From Candidatus Cloacimonadota bacterium (GTDB lineage: Bacteria > Cloacimonadota > Cloacimonadia > Cloacimonadales > TCS61), in the NCBI GenBank assembly GCA_021157525.1, contig JAGGWK010000032.1, positions 1-58,835 on the forward strand: 58,835 bases of DNA. The letters run 5' to 3'. The translations under genes were made by a program, and so were the position numbers. Shown piece by piece: positions 29,515-39,014 of the stretch. The first letter of the stretch is position 1; every line of letters begins with the position of its first letter. Below the pieces are notes generated by a model. That model was not told the DNA's origin, ran no database searches, and was given only the letters and a program-made list of their open reading frames with translations.

Positions 29515-30373
29515 ATTTAAAGTACTGATTCGTAAAGACTTTGCTATTGCCAAAAAGACGCTGTTTCAGCCGATGTGGATCACGGCAGGTTTGTATGCTC
29601 TCATCCTGCTGAGCATGGGTATCGCCGGCATTAAGGGTGATTTTCCCAAACTGATGCTGAGTAATTTCCAGAATCTTGATATTCCCCGCCAGGGTATCAG
29701 TTATTTGGCGGGTTATACGGTGCTGGGCTTTGCTGGCATTCTCAGTCTTATCTTCACCATCATGATCACCCAGAGTTCATTAAATGAAGATCTGCGCCTC
29801 AATTTTGAGCTGTTCCACCGCACCCAGCCGGTAACCGTGTGGCAACGCACCCTCTCGAAATTCAGTGTGGGAGTGCTGGGCAACTGGTTTATCATGATCC
29901 TCATCGGGATTTTCAACTTCATCATCTCTAGCGGCATCCTCATCTATTTCCATGGCTATTCCTTCGGATATGGATTTATTGGCTTTTTACAGTCTGTCCT
30001 GGTGTATCTGAAATTTGGTATCTTACTTGGAAGCATCGCTTTCTTCTGTTCGGCAATTTTCAGAGATAAGGCCTTTTTCAAAGGATTGGCCATTTTGGCA
30101 GGCCTCAATCTCCTTTTCCTCATCGTAAATTTCTGGTTTGGATGGAACCTGCCTATGCCGTTGGAGTATTTCAAAGATCTCTTTCATGTGGAGATTTTCC
30201 CCGGCGATACCAGTCTGTTGGGAGATATTACCGACATCAGCAATGTAAATGCCTTTATTCTGGATCGGTGGAAAGCGTTGTTTTTTAACTGGCAGGTATT
30301 ATTACAAATGGTAGTAAGCGCCATCCTCTTTGTTGGTGGTGTATTTATCTACAATCGCAAGGAAGTGAAGTGA
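29507..30373 (+). CDS. ABC transporter permease
   Basis: Multi-pass hydrophobic protein overlapping the ATPase gene by 8 nt. Confidence 0.8.
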   Translation: MSKFKVLIRKDFAIAKKTLFQPMWITAGLYALILLSMGIAGIKGDFPKLMLSNFQNLDIPRQGISYLAGYTVLGFAGILSLIFTIMITQSSLNEDLRLNFELFHRTQPVTVWQRTLSKFSVGVLGNWFIMILIGIFNFIISSGILIYFHGYSFGYGFIGFLQSVLVYLKFGILLGSIAFFCSAIFRDKAFFKGLAILAGLNLLFLIVNFWFGWNLPMPLEYFKDLFHVEIFPGDTSLLGDITDISNVNAFILDRWKALFFNWQVLLQMVVSAILFVGGVFIYNRKEVK

Positions 30374-30387
30374 CCTTGCAAGGAGCA

Positions 30388-30510
30388 ATGATGAAGCAGA
30401 AAATGAGTTTTTGGAAAATAGCCGATTGGCTGGAAAAACACCTTATTTATCAGTTTGGCATGATGCGGGGAGCAGTTCGTTCCCGGCTGTTCCAAAGTTA
30501 CCGGCAGTGA
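30388..30510 (+). CDS. Small ORF, 40 aa, unknown function
   Basis: MMKQKMSFWKIADWLEKHLIYQFGMMRGAVRSRLFQSYRQ*; SD AAGGAG 6-7 nt before ATG; co-directional gap between permease and adhesin genes. Confidence 0.5.
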   Translation: MMKQKMSFWKIADWLEKHLIYQFGMMRGAVRSRLFQSYRQ

Positions 30511-30527
30511 AATCAAAGGAGGATACT

Positions 30528-31913
30528 ATGAGAAAAATATGCGGGATACTGATACTTTTAGTGGCCCTGAGCACGCTGCTCTTTGCCGCAGAAACACCCT
30601 ATAAACTCAAAGGCAGGGACATCCAGATACACAAGACCAATATTCGATTTAAAAAAATTGAATTTCACCAGAAAAATACCATGGTGATAACCACAAATGA
30701 CGATGTGATCGTGGACATCAAGGGAAGCGTGGTATCCCTGTCCAGTACAGAACCGGCCAAAGTAAGCATGGTTCTCCCGGCCGACAAAACCTACCACTAC
30801 ACAGATACAAAGATGAAATGCGAATTTACCAGCACCACAGCGTTGTGCATTACCGACGACAATTCTATCATAGAATTTGCCGACGGCCTGATGACGATTC
30901 AAGGCAATGAAGGTGAGCTGATTCGTATCGGCAAGGAAGGGATAACCATAAAGGATGATGGCGATCGGGTGGAGATTTCATCAGAAGGCATCATTATCGA
31001 AGATGAGAATGAAAACAAACAGATCACCGGATTTTGGGGAAAGCTGTTGGGCAGCACCGTGAAATCTCTGGTGGGAGTTACCATGGGCAGATATGCCGAC
31101 AATCCCGGGGAATTGATGAAATCTCTCTTAAATGGGGATCGTCAGTATTTCTCAATTGATGAAAACGATGACGAAACGGTGTGGCAAGAAGTAGAAAACC
31201 TGCAATACAAAGACCCTGCTGCCGAGACTATTACGCTGGATGTAGATAATCAAAATGGCAACATCACCATCCTGAACTGGGATGAAAAATACATAGACAT
31301 CACTGCCACCAAGAAGAGCCACAGCAGCGAAGAAGCGTTGAAGGACATAACCGTGGCATTGGAAGGTACCCATGGGTGCAAGGTGAAAACCACTATCCCT
31401 GAAGGCATACGCGGGTCGGTGAGTTATCTTATCAAAGTTCCCCGCAGAGCGCACTTGCGCAGGATACAGACCACCAATGGCGGCATCTATATCCGTAACA
31501 CCAGAGGGGAGATAGAAGCCACCACAACCAACGGCATGATCGATGTGCGGCATGTGATGGGAACCCTGAAAGCCATTACCACCAACGGCGCAATTGAAGT
31601 AACAGACGTCGATACCATATTGGAGCTGGGAACCACAAACGGCCACATCGCTGCGGAAATTCTCACCCTGGATAATGATCTGAACATCCACACCACCAAT
31701 GCCCTGCTCAAAGTGCGCATCAATCCCAAACTCAATGCCCTCATCAAGGGAGCTACATCCAATGCGGAAATCTCGGTGAAGGGGCTCTCGCTCCACACGG
31801 AAAACAGCTACAAAAACCATTTTCAAGGACGGCTGAACAAAGGTGGCCCGACTCTGCAACTAACCACCAGCAATGCCTCAATAAAAATCCAAAGTAACAA
31901 AAAGGAGTTTTAA
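30528..31913 (+). CDS. Exported DUF4097-family putative adhesin (beta-solenoid)
   Basis: SD AAAGGAGG, signal peptide MRKICGILILLVALSTLLFA, recurring TTNGxIxV repeats. Confidence 0.8.
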   Translation: MRKICGILILLVALSTLLFAAETPYKLKGRDIQIHKTNIRFKKIEFHQKNTMVITTNDDVIVDIKGSVVSLSSTEPAKVSMVLPADKTYHYTDTKMKCEFTSTTALCITDDNSIIEFADGLMTIQGNEGELIRIGKEGITIKDDGDRVEISSEGIIIEDENENKQITGFWGKLLGSTVKSLVGVTMGRYADNPGELMKSLLNGDRQYFSIDENDDETVWQEVENLQYKDPAAETITLDVDNQNGNITILNWDEKYIDITATKKSHSSEEALKDITVALEGTHGCKVKTTIPEGIRGSVSYLIKVPRRAHLRRIQTTNGGIYIRNTRGEIEATTTNGMIDVRHVMGTLKAITTNGAIEVTDVDTILELGTTNGHIAAEILTLDNDLNIHTTNALLKVRINPKLNALIKGATSNAEISVKGLSLHTENSYKNHFQGRLNKGGPTLQLTTSNASIKIQSNKKEF

Positions 31914-31914
31914 A

Positions 31915-34299
31915 ATGAAACAGAAGTTCATTCTTTTCGCATTACTCATCACTGCCTTTTGGTTGGCAGCAACACCCATCGACGAGCCAGTGGGAATGAT
32001 CGATGACTTTCGGTCACCCCTGGTGAATCCTGCAGCGATTGGCTATGGCACAGCCAGCGGCATCACCTATTCCCAGCAGTTTGATGGCCACGATTTCACC
32101 GGCAACTACTCATTGTATGCAAATGGCAACTACATCGGCTATGTTTTCAACCATGCCCGGGGATACGACAATCACACTTTGGCCATCTCGGTGCCGATAG
32201 TCAACAACCTCTATCTGGGTGGATCGAACAACTGGACCAACAGCCATTTCAAAGATGGTCAGTTACATGGCAGTCTGCTGTGGCGGCCAGTGGATTATCT
32301 CTCTTTTGGCAGCGTGTTAATGGATACCAAAGACCAAACGGAATATCAACTGGGGCTGGGGCTGCGTCCGGGCTTTTTGCCGGGAGATTGGGCTCATCAT
32401 CTCACTTTTGGCACCGATTTCTATTATCTGGATGAATTTAAAAAACCAGCCTTTGCACTGGATGCAGAGCCGATAGATGGTTTGGTGCTGGGTGGACGTT
32501 ATAGTCAGGAAACAGAGACTTTCGGCCTTAATTTCAGTTTGCGTATGAGAAATCTGGGTATCGGAACCGTAGCACATGCCAATGACGATAATAACAAGAT
32601 TTCCCGGGGCTATGTCTATACCACCCTCGCCGACATTCCCTTCCGCAGTATCACCTCTGTTTCCAAGAGACCAACCCTTCAGCAGATGGAACTCTCCGGG
32701 CCCATCGTAGAGCGGAAGAAGCAATTTTCTCTGGGACGGTACATCACTTTTACCCGGAATGACCTTACCATGCCCGGCGTGATCAAAGACATCCAGCGCA
32801 TGAAAGATGACCCGAAAATCACCGGCATCGTGATAAAAGACATGAACATCAAATGCAGCTTTGCCGCCAAGATGGAGATCAAAAAAGCCTTCGACGACTT
32901 CCGCTCCACCGGTAAACGGGTGATTATCTTTAATAAAAATTTCTCAAACAGCGACTACATGTTTGCTGCCGCCATCGCCGATGAGATTTATCTGCATCAG
33001 GCGGGGGGAGTAGATCTCAAAGGTTTCAGCATCACCGTACCTTACATCGGCGGCCTGCTTGATTCCTTGGGTATAGACGTCCATAACTTCCGCAGTCACC
33101 AGTACAAAACCGCCATGAACATGTTCTCGGAAACCGACATGACACCCAGCGAGCGGGAAGAGTACCAATACATGCTTCAGGATCTTTTTGGGGAATTTAT
33201 GGCCATGATAGAGGCAGGTCGTGGCGATAAGCTGACCAAGCCGCTGAAAGACATCATCGACGAAGGTCCCTATTTTATTGCCGAGGATGCATTGGCTGCC
33301 GGCCTGGTGGATGACATCATGCACACCGATGAATTTGAGGATTACATCAAAGAGACCAATAACAACCACGAGCCAGCCACCAAATTTGCCAAAGAAACGC
33401 AACGGCGCAACTGGAGCGACCCCGCTACGGAAAAGCTGGCGATAATCTATGCCGTAGGTAACTTTCATATGGGCAAAGGCCACGCCGGCGTTGATGTGGG
33501 AGAAGAGAGCATCGCCAAAGCTATTCGTGATGCCCGTAACGACAAAAGCATCAAAGCCATCGTAATCCGCATCGACAGCGGTGGTGGCTCATCAATGGCA
33601 TCGGAGATCATCGCCCGGGAAGTAAAACTATGCCGCATCGGTACACCTTCCAAGCCGGTGGTTGTCTCTATGGGTGGCACCGCCGCCTCTGCTGGTTACC
33701 ACATGAGCGCCTATGCCGAGAAAATCTTTGCCGAGCCTACCACCATCACCGGTTCTATTGGAGTTGTGGGTGCTTTCCCCAATTTCCACCGACTGATGCA
33801 AAAGATTCGGGTTCATTGGGCTACGGTAAAGATGGGCGATAATGCTGACTTTGGTTCTCCCTATCGTGAGCTTACCGAAGCCGAAATCGCCAAAGTCTCT
33901 CACATGATAGAAGAAAGCTATCAGATGTTTATCGGTAATGTGGCCGAGGGTCGCTATATGGACAAAGCAGCGGTTCACAAGGTTGCTCAAGGTCGTGTGT
34001 GGACAGGTAACCAAGCCCTGAAACGTGGATTGGTAGATGAGATAGGTGGTTTGCAGGATGCCATAGATGCTGCCGCACAGATGGGTGGAATAACTCATGA
34101 AGTAGCCTTGGTGGAATTCCCAAAATCTTCGGGAACAATGAATATCAGCTTTGATGCCGACAATAAGATGCTCTCTCGCATCTCCCCTGCCGCATTACCT
34201 GCATCCATGGAAAAATGGAAAAATCTCTACGACCTTTACAATCAGACAAAAGACGAGCAGGTGCTGCAGGTTCTCCCCTGGCCCGTCACCCTGGATTAA
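31915..34299 (+). CDS. sppA: SppA-type signal peptide peptidase (S49) with long N-terminal beta-strand-rich domain
   Basis: Signal peptide; VIRIDSGGGSSMASEII, GGTAASAGYHMSAYAEKIFAEPTTITGSIGVVG; lysine region HQYKTAMNMFSETDMTPSE. Confidence 0.93.
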   Translation: MKQKFILFALLITAFWLAATPIDEPVGMIDDFRSPLVNPAAIGYGTASGITYSQQFDGHDFTGNYSLYANGNYIGYVFNHARGYDNHTLAISVPIVNNLYLGGSNNWTNSHFKDGQLHGSLLWRPVDYLSFGSVLMDTKDQTEYQLGLGLRPGFLPGDWAHHLTFGTDFYYLDEFKKPAFALDAEPIDGLVLGGRYSQETETFGLNFSLRMRNLGIGTVAHANDDNNKISRGYVYTTLADIPFRSITSVSKRPTLQQMELSGPIVERKKQFSLGRYITFTRNDLTMPGVIKDIQRMKDDPKITGIVIKDMNIKCSFAAKMEIKKAFDDFRSTGKRVIIFNKNFSNSDYMFAAAIADEIYLHQAGGVDLKGFSITVPYIGGLLDSLGIDVHNFRSHQYKTAMNMFSETDMTPSEREEYQYMLQDLFGEFMAMIEAGRGDKLTKPLKDIIDEGPYFIAEDALAAGLVDDIMHTDEFEDYIKETNNNHEPATKFAKETQRRNWSDPATEKLAIIYAVGNFHMGKGHAGVDVGEESIAKAIRDARNDKSIKAIVIRIDSGGGSSMASEIIAREVKLCRIGTPSKPVVVSMGGTAASAGYHMSAYAEKIFAEPTTITGSIGVVGAFPNFHRLMQKIRVHWATVKMGDNADFGSPYRELTEAEIAKVSHMIEESYQMFIGNVAEGRYMDKAAVHKVAQGRVWTGNQALKRGLVDEIGGLQDAIDAAAQMGGITHEVALVEFPKSSGTMNISFDADNKMLSRISPAALPASMEKWKNLYDLYNQTKDEQVLQVLPWPVTLD

Positions 34300-34442
34300 T
34301 CCCCTTGGAACTCTCCCGTCAGGCATTGCGAAAGCGGTGCCTGATTTTTCATCTTTGTTTTGACATCCTGGCAGGCTTTTGCAAATCTTGCCCCGCTCAC
34401 CGGAATAATCGATGAGCAAAAGATTGAGGAAAAGGACAATTG

Positions 34443-35045
34443 ATGAAAATAAAAATCCTTCTGCTTCTGATGCTTTGTATGGTATCCGGCTCTTACGGGC
34501 TGGTATTCCGTGGCATGCTTGCATCCAGCCTCTACTATCCCTCATATCCATCTATCCAATACGAAAATCCCATCTGGGGTGTCTATGGCTCTGCCCAACT
34601 GTTTCGGCTCTATCACTTCTTTGGGGCGGGCGTTTCTCGCCAACAGAGTTATGCCAGTTCTCAAAGCCGCATTTCCCGCCACACTGTCACCCGGATGTAT
34701 CTGCATCATTTTCACACACTGGAAAATCGCCAGGGAGGGTTCACCGCCTTTGGACTGCTGGCTGGCTTCAAAAAAACAGAGATTGAATATCGTCACAAAA
34801 AGACCGACCATCTGCAATCTCTGAACATCCTACGGCCACTGCTGGGGATGCACATGTCCACCAAGCAATTTGGTTCTACCCTCTATTGGTCGCAGCGGGA
34901 AAATCGCCATCCACAATTTGAGATGGAAATGAAGTACCGGGGAAAAAGCGGCTTTACGGTGGTGTTTGGCAAATCCATCAAAGGTGTACTGGTGGGTATG
35001 AGCGCAGATTATTATCTTTTTGCAGGATACGAATTCAGTTTCTGA
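34443..35045 (+). CDS. Exported hypothetical protein, possibly outer membrane
   Basis: Signal peptide MKIKILLLLMLCMVSGSYG; ends in aromatic-rich YYLFAGYEFSF. Confidence 0.55.
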   Translation: MKIKILLLLMLCMVSGSYGLVFRGMLASSLYYPSYPSIQYENPIWGVYGSAQLFRLYHFFGAGVSRQQSYASSQSRISRHTVTRMYLHHFHTLENRQGGFTAFGLLAGFKKTEIEYRHKKTDHLQSLNILRPLLGMHMSTKQFGSTLYWSQRENRHPQFEMEMKYRGKSGFTVVFGKSIKGVLVGMSADYYLFAGYEFSF

Positions 35046-35059
35046 CACGGAGGAATAAT

Positions 35060-35203
35060 GTCTATTTTTGGAAATATTCTCAGGATTTTATCGGGGGGTT
35101 GGATTCTCTTTGCCATTACCATTATCGACTTGCCCTTTGCCATGCAACACATCACACCGGCTGGCCTGGATCTGGTACCCTTTGGGAGAAATTTCTCATG
35201 AAA
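35060..35203 (+). CDS. 47-aa shortened YccF-domain-like membrane protein
   Basis: MSIFGNILRILSGGWILFAITIIDLPFAMQHITPAGLDLVPFGRNFS*; SD GGAGGA; stop overlaps start of next gene. Confidence 0.55.
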
Positions 35204-35767
35204 AAGCAACTGAGAAAAACAATTTTACAGCAGCGGCGAGGCATGGATGCTGAGAGCGTTTTGGCCCGGAGCAGTGCCATATTCTCCGCCATTTCTGCTT
35301 TGGACGCAGTGATCCACGCATCCATTATTCACATCTACTACCCCATAAACAACGAAGTTGATACCCGGAAATTTATCCAGCAGCTGTGGCAAAGAAACAT
35401 CACCGTAATCATGCCCCGCACAGACTTTACTCACCATCGGATCATCAATTTTCGGGTGGATAGCTTTGATCAACTGGAATCCACAACGTTTTCCATGATG
35501 GAACCTAAACTAAGCTGCAAAGAAATTTCTCGGGAACCCGATGTGGTGATTGTTCCCGGCGTGGCTTTTGACAGAGCGGGTAACCGAATGGGCTATGGCG
35601 GTGGATTTTACGACCGCTTTTTAGCAAACACCGCCGCCATCAAAATTGCTCCGGCATATACATTTCAGCTCAAAGACGCCATCCCTGCCGAAGCTCATGA
35701 CGTTACGATGGATTACGTCATCTGTCCCGATGAACAGTTATGCTTTATCGACACAAAGGCATCATGA
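35200..35767 (+). CDS. 5-formyltetrahydrofolate cyclo-ligase
   Basis: MKKQLRKTILQQRRGMD, VIVPGVAFDRAGNRMGYGGGFYDRFL. Confidence 0.93.
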
Positions 35768-36372
35768 AACGGGATGTGACCATCCTTATCGCGTTGGTCG
35801 TGATAACAGGCATCCTGCTGATGCTCAGAAAAACCCAGGAAGTAAAACTCTCGTCCCAGCTTACCGCATCCAAAACTACTTATGCTCTTGGTGAATCCAT
35901 TGTCATCTATCCGGCTGTAACAAATTTATCCGATAGCTCCGTGGTGCTGGTTTTACCGCAGCCGGGGTCTGTCGAAGGCATCCGCTATCCCTACTGTTCA
36001 CTGGAGATTCGAGATGAATCCGGGACTCGGCTGGAATTGCCATCTTTGCCATCGGTATTGCCACCGCCTCTCTTACCTGCTCATTTCTTCACCCTTACAG
36101 CTAAGCAAAGTTTGCCGATGTTTCCCCATGGCTACACTCTCCCGCCGATATTTACGCAGCCCGGTGTATATACACTGCGGTTGCGCTACGATACCACCTG
36201 CAATAAAGAGCGACTGTGGCACGGGCCCTATACCGCCGCCGAATGGAACAACCGATATCGCCAGGAATTCTGGACATCCCGTAAAGAAGAGATAGAAAAA
36301 GTGGGACGCATGCTGAGCACCGTCCCACAAGTATCACTTTTATCCGATTATTTAAGGATAGAGATTATTTAG
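35764..36372 (+). CDS. Membrane-anchored protein with Ig-like/BsuPI-like domain, unknown function
   Basis: N-terminal TM; ASKTTYALGESIVIYPAVTNLSDSSVVLVLPQPGS...PGVYTLRLRYDT. Confidence 0.5.
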   Translation: MKRDVTILIALVVITGILLMLRKTQEVKLSSQLTASKTTYALGESIVIYPAVTNLSDSSVVLVLPQPGSVEGIRYPYCSLEIRDESGTRLELPSLPSVLPPPLLPAHFFTLTAKQSLPMFPHGYTLPPIFTQPGVYTLRLRYDTTCNKERLWHGPYTAAEWNNRYRQEFWTSRKEEIEKVGRMLSTVPQVSLLSDYLRIEII

Positions 36373-37024
36373 CTACACCTTCCCAAAGAATATTAAAGAG
36401 TTCTGTATAATATTCCTTGATGGGCCGTTTTTTAACGATGGACTCGGTTTGCGCCCACACACTCATACAAATTGACATGATATTCATGAGGAGCATTTCA
36501 CTATCGATGGTCTCTTTCAAAACCCCCTGCTCTTTTGCCTTGTTTATCCACTTAATCATGTCGGTTTCGAAAGAAGTGGAACTAAGTGGAACCATTCCTT
36601 TTCTTCCGGGAAATGCCAGATATTTTTCGGCAAAGCTCAGTTCAATGATGAAATCTCTTTGACCTTCCTGCAGTAATGCAGTGGTCATTTCATTAAATAA
36701 ACGAGGATTTTCGTTGTGTAGTTTTGCATAGAAATCGAAGACTGCGTCAACAACTTCACGAAAGCTCAGATCCTTTGATAAACGTTGTAAGTGCCAAGAT
36801 AAGTCTATTTTCCACAGACGGATGAAATAGATGAAAACATCGCGTTTCCGCGGATAATAGTTGTAGAATGTAGGTTCAGACACAAGTACTCTTTGGCACA
36901 CCTCTTTGATATTGATGTCCCGAAATGTTTGGTTCTTCAATCCGGAAGCGATTTCATTAAGTAGCGCTAACTTAGTCCGGATGTGTTTTTCTTCCCGTAA
37001 TGGAATGATTCTTTTTTTTGCCAT
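36365..37024 (-). CDS. TetR-family transcriptional regulator
   Basis: LLNEIASGLKNQTFRDINIKEVCQRVLVSEPTFYNYYPRKRDVFIYFIRLW. Confidence 0.9.
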   Translation of the reverse strand: MAKKRIIPLREEKHIRTKLALLNEIASGLKNQTFRDINIKEVCQRVLVSEPTFYNYYPRKRDVFIYFIRLWKIDLSWHLQRLSKDLSFREVVDAVFDFYAKLHNENPRLFNEMTTALLQEGQRDFIIELSFAEKYLAFPGRKGMVPLSSTSFETDMIKWINKAKEQGVLKETIDSEMLLMNIMSICMSVWAQTESIVKKRPIKEYYTELFNILWEGVAK

Positions 37025-37127
37025 GATTCACCTCCAAATGACTATAATATAATAATGCCCATCAAGATATAAGCCAAAAAAAAATCTACATTTTTAACAT
37101 TTTTTTTTATCAGACTTTTTTGACATA

Positions 37128-37160
37128 GTTAAGAAACTAACTTTCGTCCGTATTCTTAAC
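37128..37160. promoter_or_regulatory. Inverted repeat upstream of tetR-like gene
   Basis: GTTAAGAA-17 nt-TTCTTAAC perfect 8-bp arms about 100 nt upstream of the tetR start. Confidence 0.35.
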
Positions 37161-37440
37161 CGTTTTCACTAGGTTAAATAAGAACATTGGGTTTATCTTA
37201 CCTACCACCTTAATCATGTAATTTCAGATTTTGTAGCGGTAATAATCGGCAGTTCTTTAGGGTATCCACAACCCTGTTCAATTATCAGGCAGGGATGCAT
37301 CCTCGGCTGTAGCAACGGAATTCAGTTTCCCCATCCCCTTGTCTTTGTGTCGGTTAGGAAATCTCTCTTTGCTGCTTCGCACCTTTCCCTTGACGGTATA
37401 AAGTGACTTCGGATAAATCCCTCTCCCAGAAAGTGAGGTG

Positions 37441-38352
37441 ATGATGGAGACAATTGCGGTAGTGGATATTGGTACAAATTCGATAAAATGCCTGATTGCA
37501 GAAATAGATCAAACCACCTACTTTCCTCTGGAAGAAGTTCTTTTCAATTGTCGACTGGGCCAAGGGCTTTATCACTCCGGTTCTCTTTCACCCGAAGCTA
37601 TGGAGCGAAGCTTGTCAGCTCTGGATGCATGCATGGCCACGGCCCGCAGGCATCATGCCGGCAAAATTATTGCAGTGGGAACCATGGCGCTGCGTTCTGC
37701 CAAAAATGCAGATGTCTTTATTGAAAAGGTGCGCAGTCTGGGCATCTTGATACGGGTGCTCAGCGGCGAAGAAGAGGCACGGCTCTCGTATCGGGCAGCG
37801 GTACAATGCCCTGCAGGAGAGAAGGTGGTGTGCGACATCGGTGGTGGAAGCACTGAATGCATCCTAGGAAAAGGCAAAGAATTGACGGTCAGAAAGAGCC
37901 TGAGGGTGGGGGCAGTGCTGGCTTGGGAGAAGTTCATCCACACAGATCCGGTGAGCAGGGAAGAATTTTCCGCCATGGAACGCTACATCGCAAAGGAAAT
38001 AAAAGGCCACGCTCCACAGGCAAGGGCCTCACAAATAGTGGCAGTGGGTGGTACGGCAACCACAATGGCAGCTGTTCACCTGGAAATGAGCACCTATTGT
38101 GCTGCGGAAATTCAGGGAACACTGCTATCCCGCGATGATATAGAGCGGCAGTTGCAGCGCTACCTCGCACGTACCACAGCCAGGAGACGGGAGATCCCTG
38201 GTCTTCCGCAGGCAAGGGCAGACATCATCATTGCCGGTGCTACGATTGTCGCCAAACTGATGGACTTTTTTGGCGCATCAACACTGAAGGTGAGTAATTG
38301 TGGATTACGTCACGGCGTGATCCTGGACAGATATTTTTCGGAGGGTACATGA
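37441..38352 (+). CDS. ppx: Ppx/GppA-family exopolyphosphatase
   Basis: VVDIGTNSIKCLIAEI, VLSGEEEARLSYRAAV, VCDIGGGSTECILG. Confidence 0.93.
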   Translation: MMETIAVVDIGTNSIKCLIAEIDQTTYFPLEEVLFNCRLGQGLYHSGSLSPEAMERSLSALDACMATARRHHAGKIIAVGTMALRSAKNADVFIEKVRSLGILIRVLSGEEEARLSYRAAVQCPAGEKVVCDIGGGSTECILGKGKELTVRKSLRVGAVLAWEKFIHTDPVSREEFSAMERYIAKEIKGHAPQARASQIVAVGGTATTMAAVHLEMSTYCAAEIQGTLLSRDDIERQLQRYLARTTARRREIPGLPQARADIIIAGATIVAKLMDFFGASTLKVSNCGLRHGVILDRYFSEGT

Positions 38353-39002
38353 ATACAATATTTTCTTCTAAAACGAAACGCCTTGAGGCGGAGATAGAAG
38401 GCTTCCTCGATAGAGTGAGTACGGCAGGATTGGTATTTGAAGAGGGCGTAAAATGCTACATCAATGTCAATCCCGAACGCTTTGAGGAATATAATACCGA
38501 GATCCACGCTATCGAATCGGAAGCCGATCGCATGCGCAGAGATATCAAACACCAGCTCTACACCTACATGCTCATCCCCGAATCCCGTGGCGATGTGCTG
38601 GGTCTGCTGGAGACACTGGATGATGTGATAGACATCTGTGAAAAAGTACTGGAACAATTTTCCGTAGAGATGCCAGATATCCCACCAACGATGCAGAGTG
38701 GTTTTATTGAATTGGCTACCCTCTCTACTCAGGCGGTAGAACAGCTGGTAAAGGGTGCTCGGGCCTTTTTCAAAGAGATCAAAATGGTAAATGATTATAT
38801 CAACAAAGTTCATTTTTACGAGCATGAAGCCGACAAAATGGAAGAACAACTCAAACGCATGGCCTTCCGCACCAGCGAGATATCCGAATTTAGCAAACGA
38901 GTTCACATGCGCTACTTTATTGAGAAGATAGCCGCAGTATCAGACATCGCCGAAACCGTTTCCGAGCGCCTGGCAGTGTATGCCATCAAGCGTCGGCTGT
39001 AG
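38349..39002 (+). CDS. DUF47/PhoU-like protein
   Basis: HAIESEADRMRRDIKHQLYTYMLIPESRGDVLGLLETLDDVIDICEKV; upstream of pit. Confidence 0.92.
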   Translation: MNTIFSSKTKRLEAEIEGFLDRVSTAGLVFEEGVKCYINVNPERFEEYNTEIHAIESEADRMRRDIKHQLYTYMLIPESRGDVLGLLETLDDVIDICEKVLEQFSVEMPDIPPTMQSGFIELATLSTQAVEQLVKGARAFFKEIKMVNDYINKVHFYEHEADKMEEQLKRMAFRTSEISEFSKRVHMRYFIEKIAAVSDIAETVSERLAVYAIKRRL

Positions 39003-39014
39003 CAGGATGCATCT

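Noticed and set aside
30411-30527. N-terminal extension of the DUF4097 ORF
   Set aside because: ATG 30528 has an SD and signal peptide; the extension overlaps the 40-aa ORF in another frame.
31152-31859. 235-aa minus-strand ORF opposite the DUF4097 gene
   Set aside because: Antisense shadow of a repeat region.
35099-35199. N-terminal extension of the formyl-THF cyclo-ligase ORF
   Set aside because: Family homology starts at MKKQLRK (35200); the extension overlaps the YccF-like ORF.
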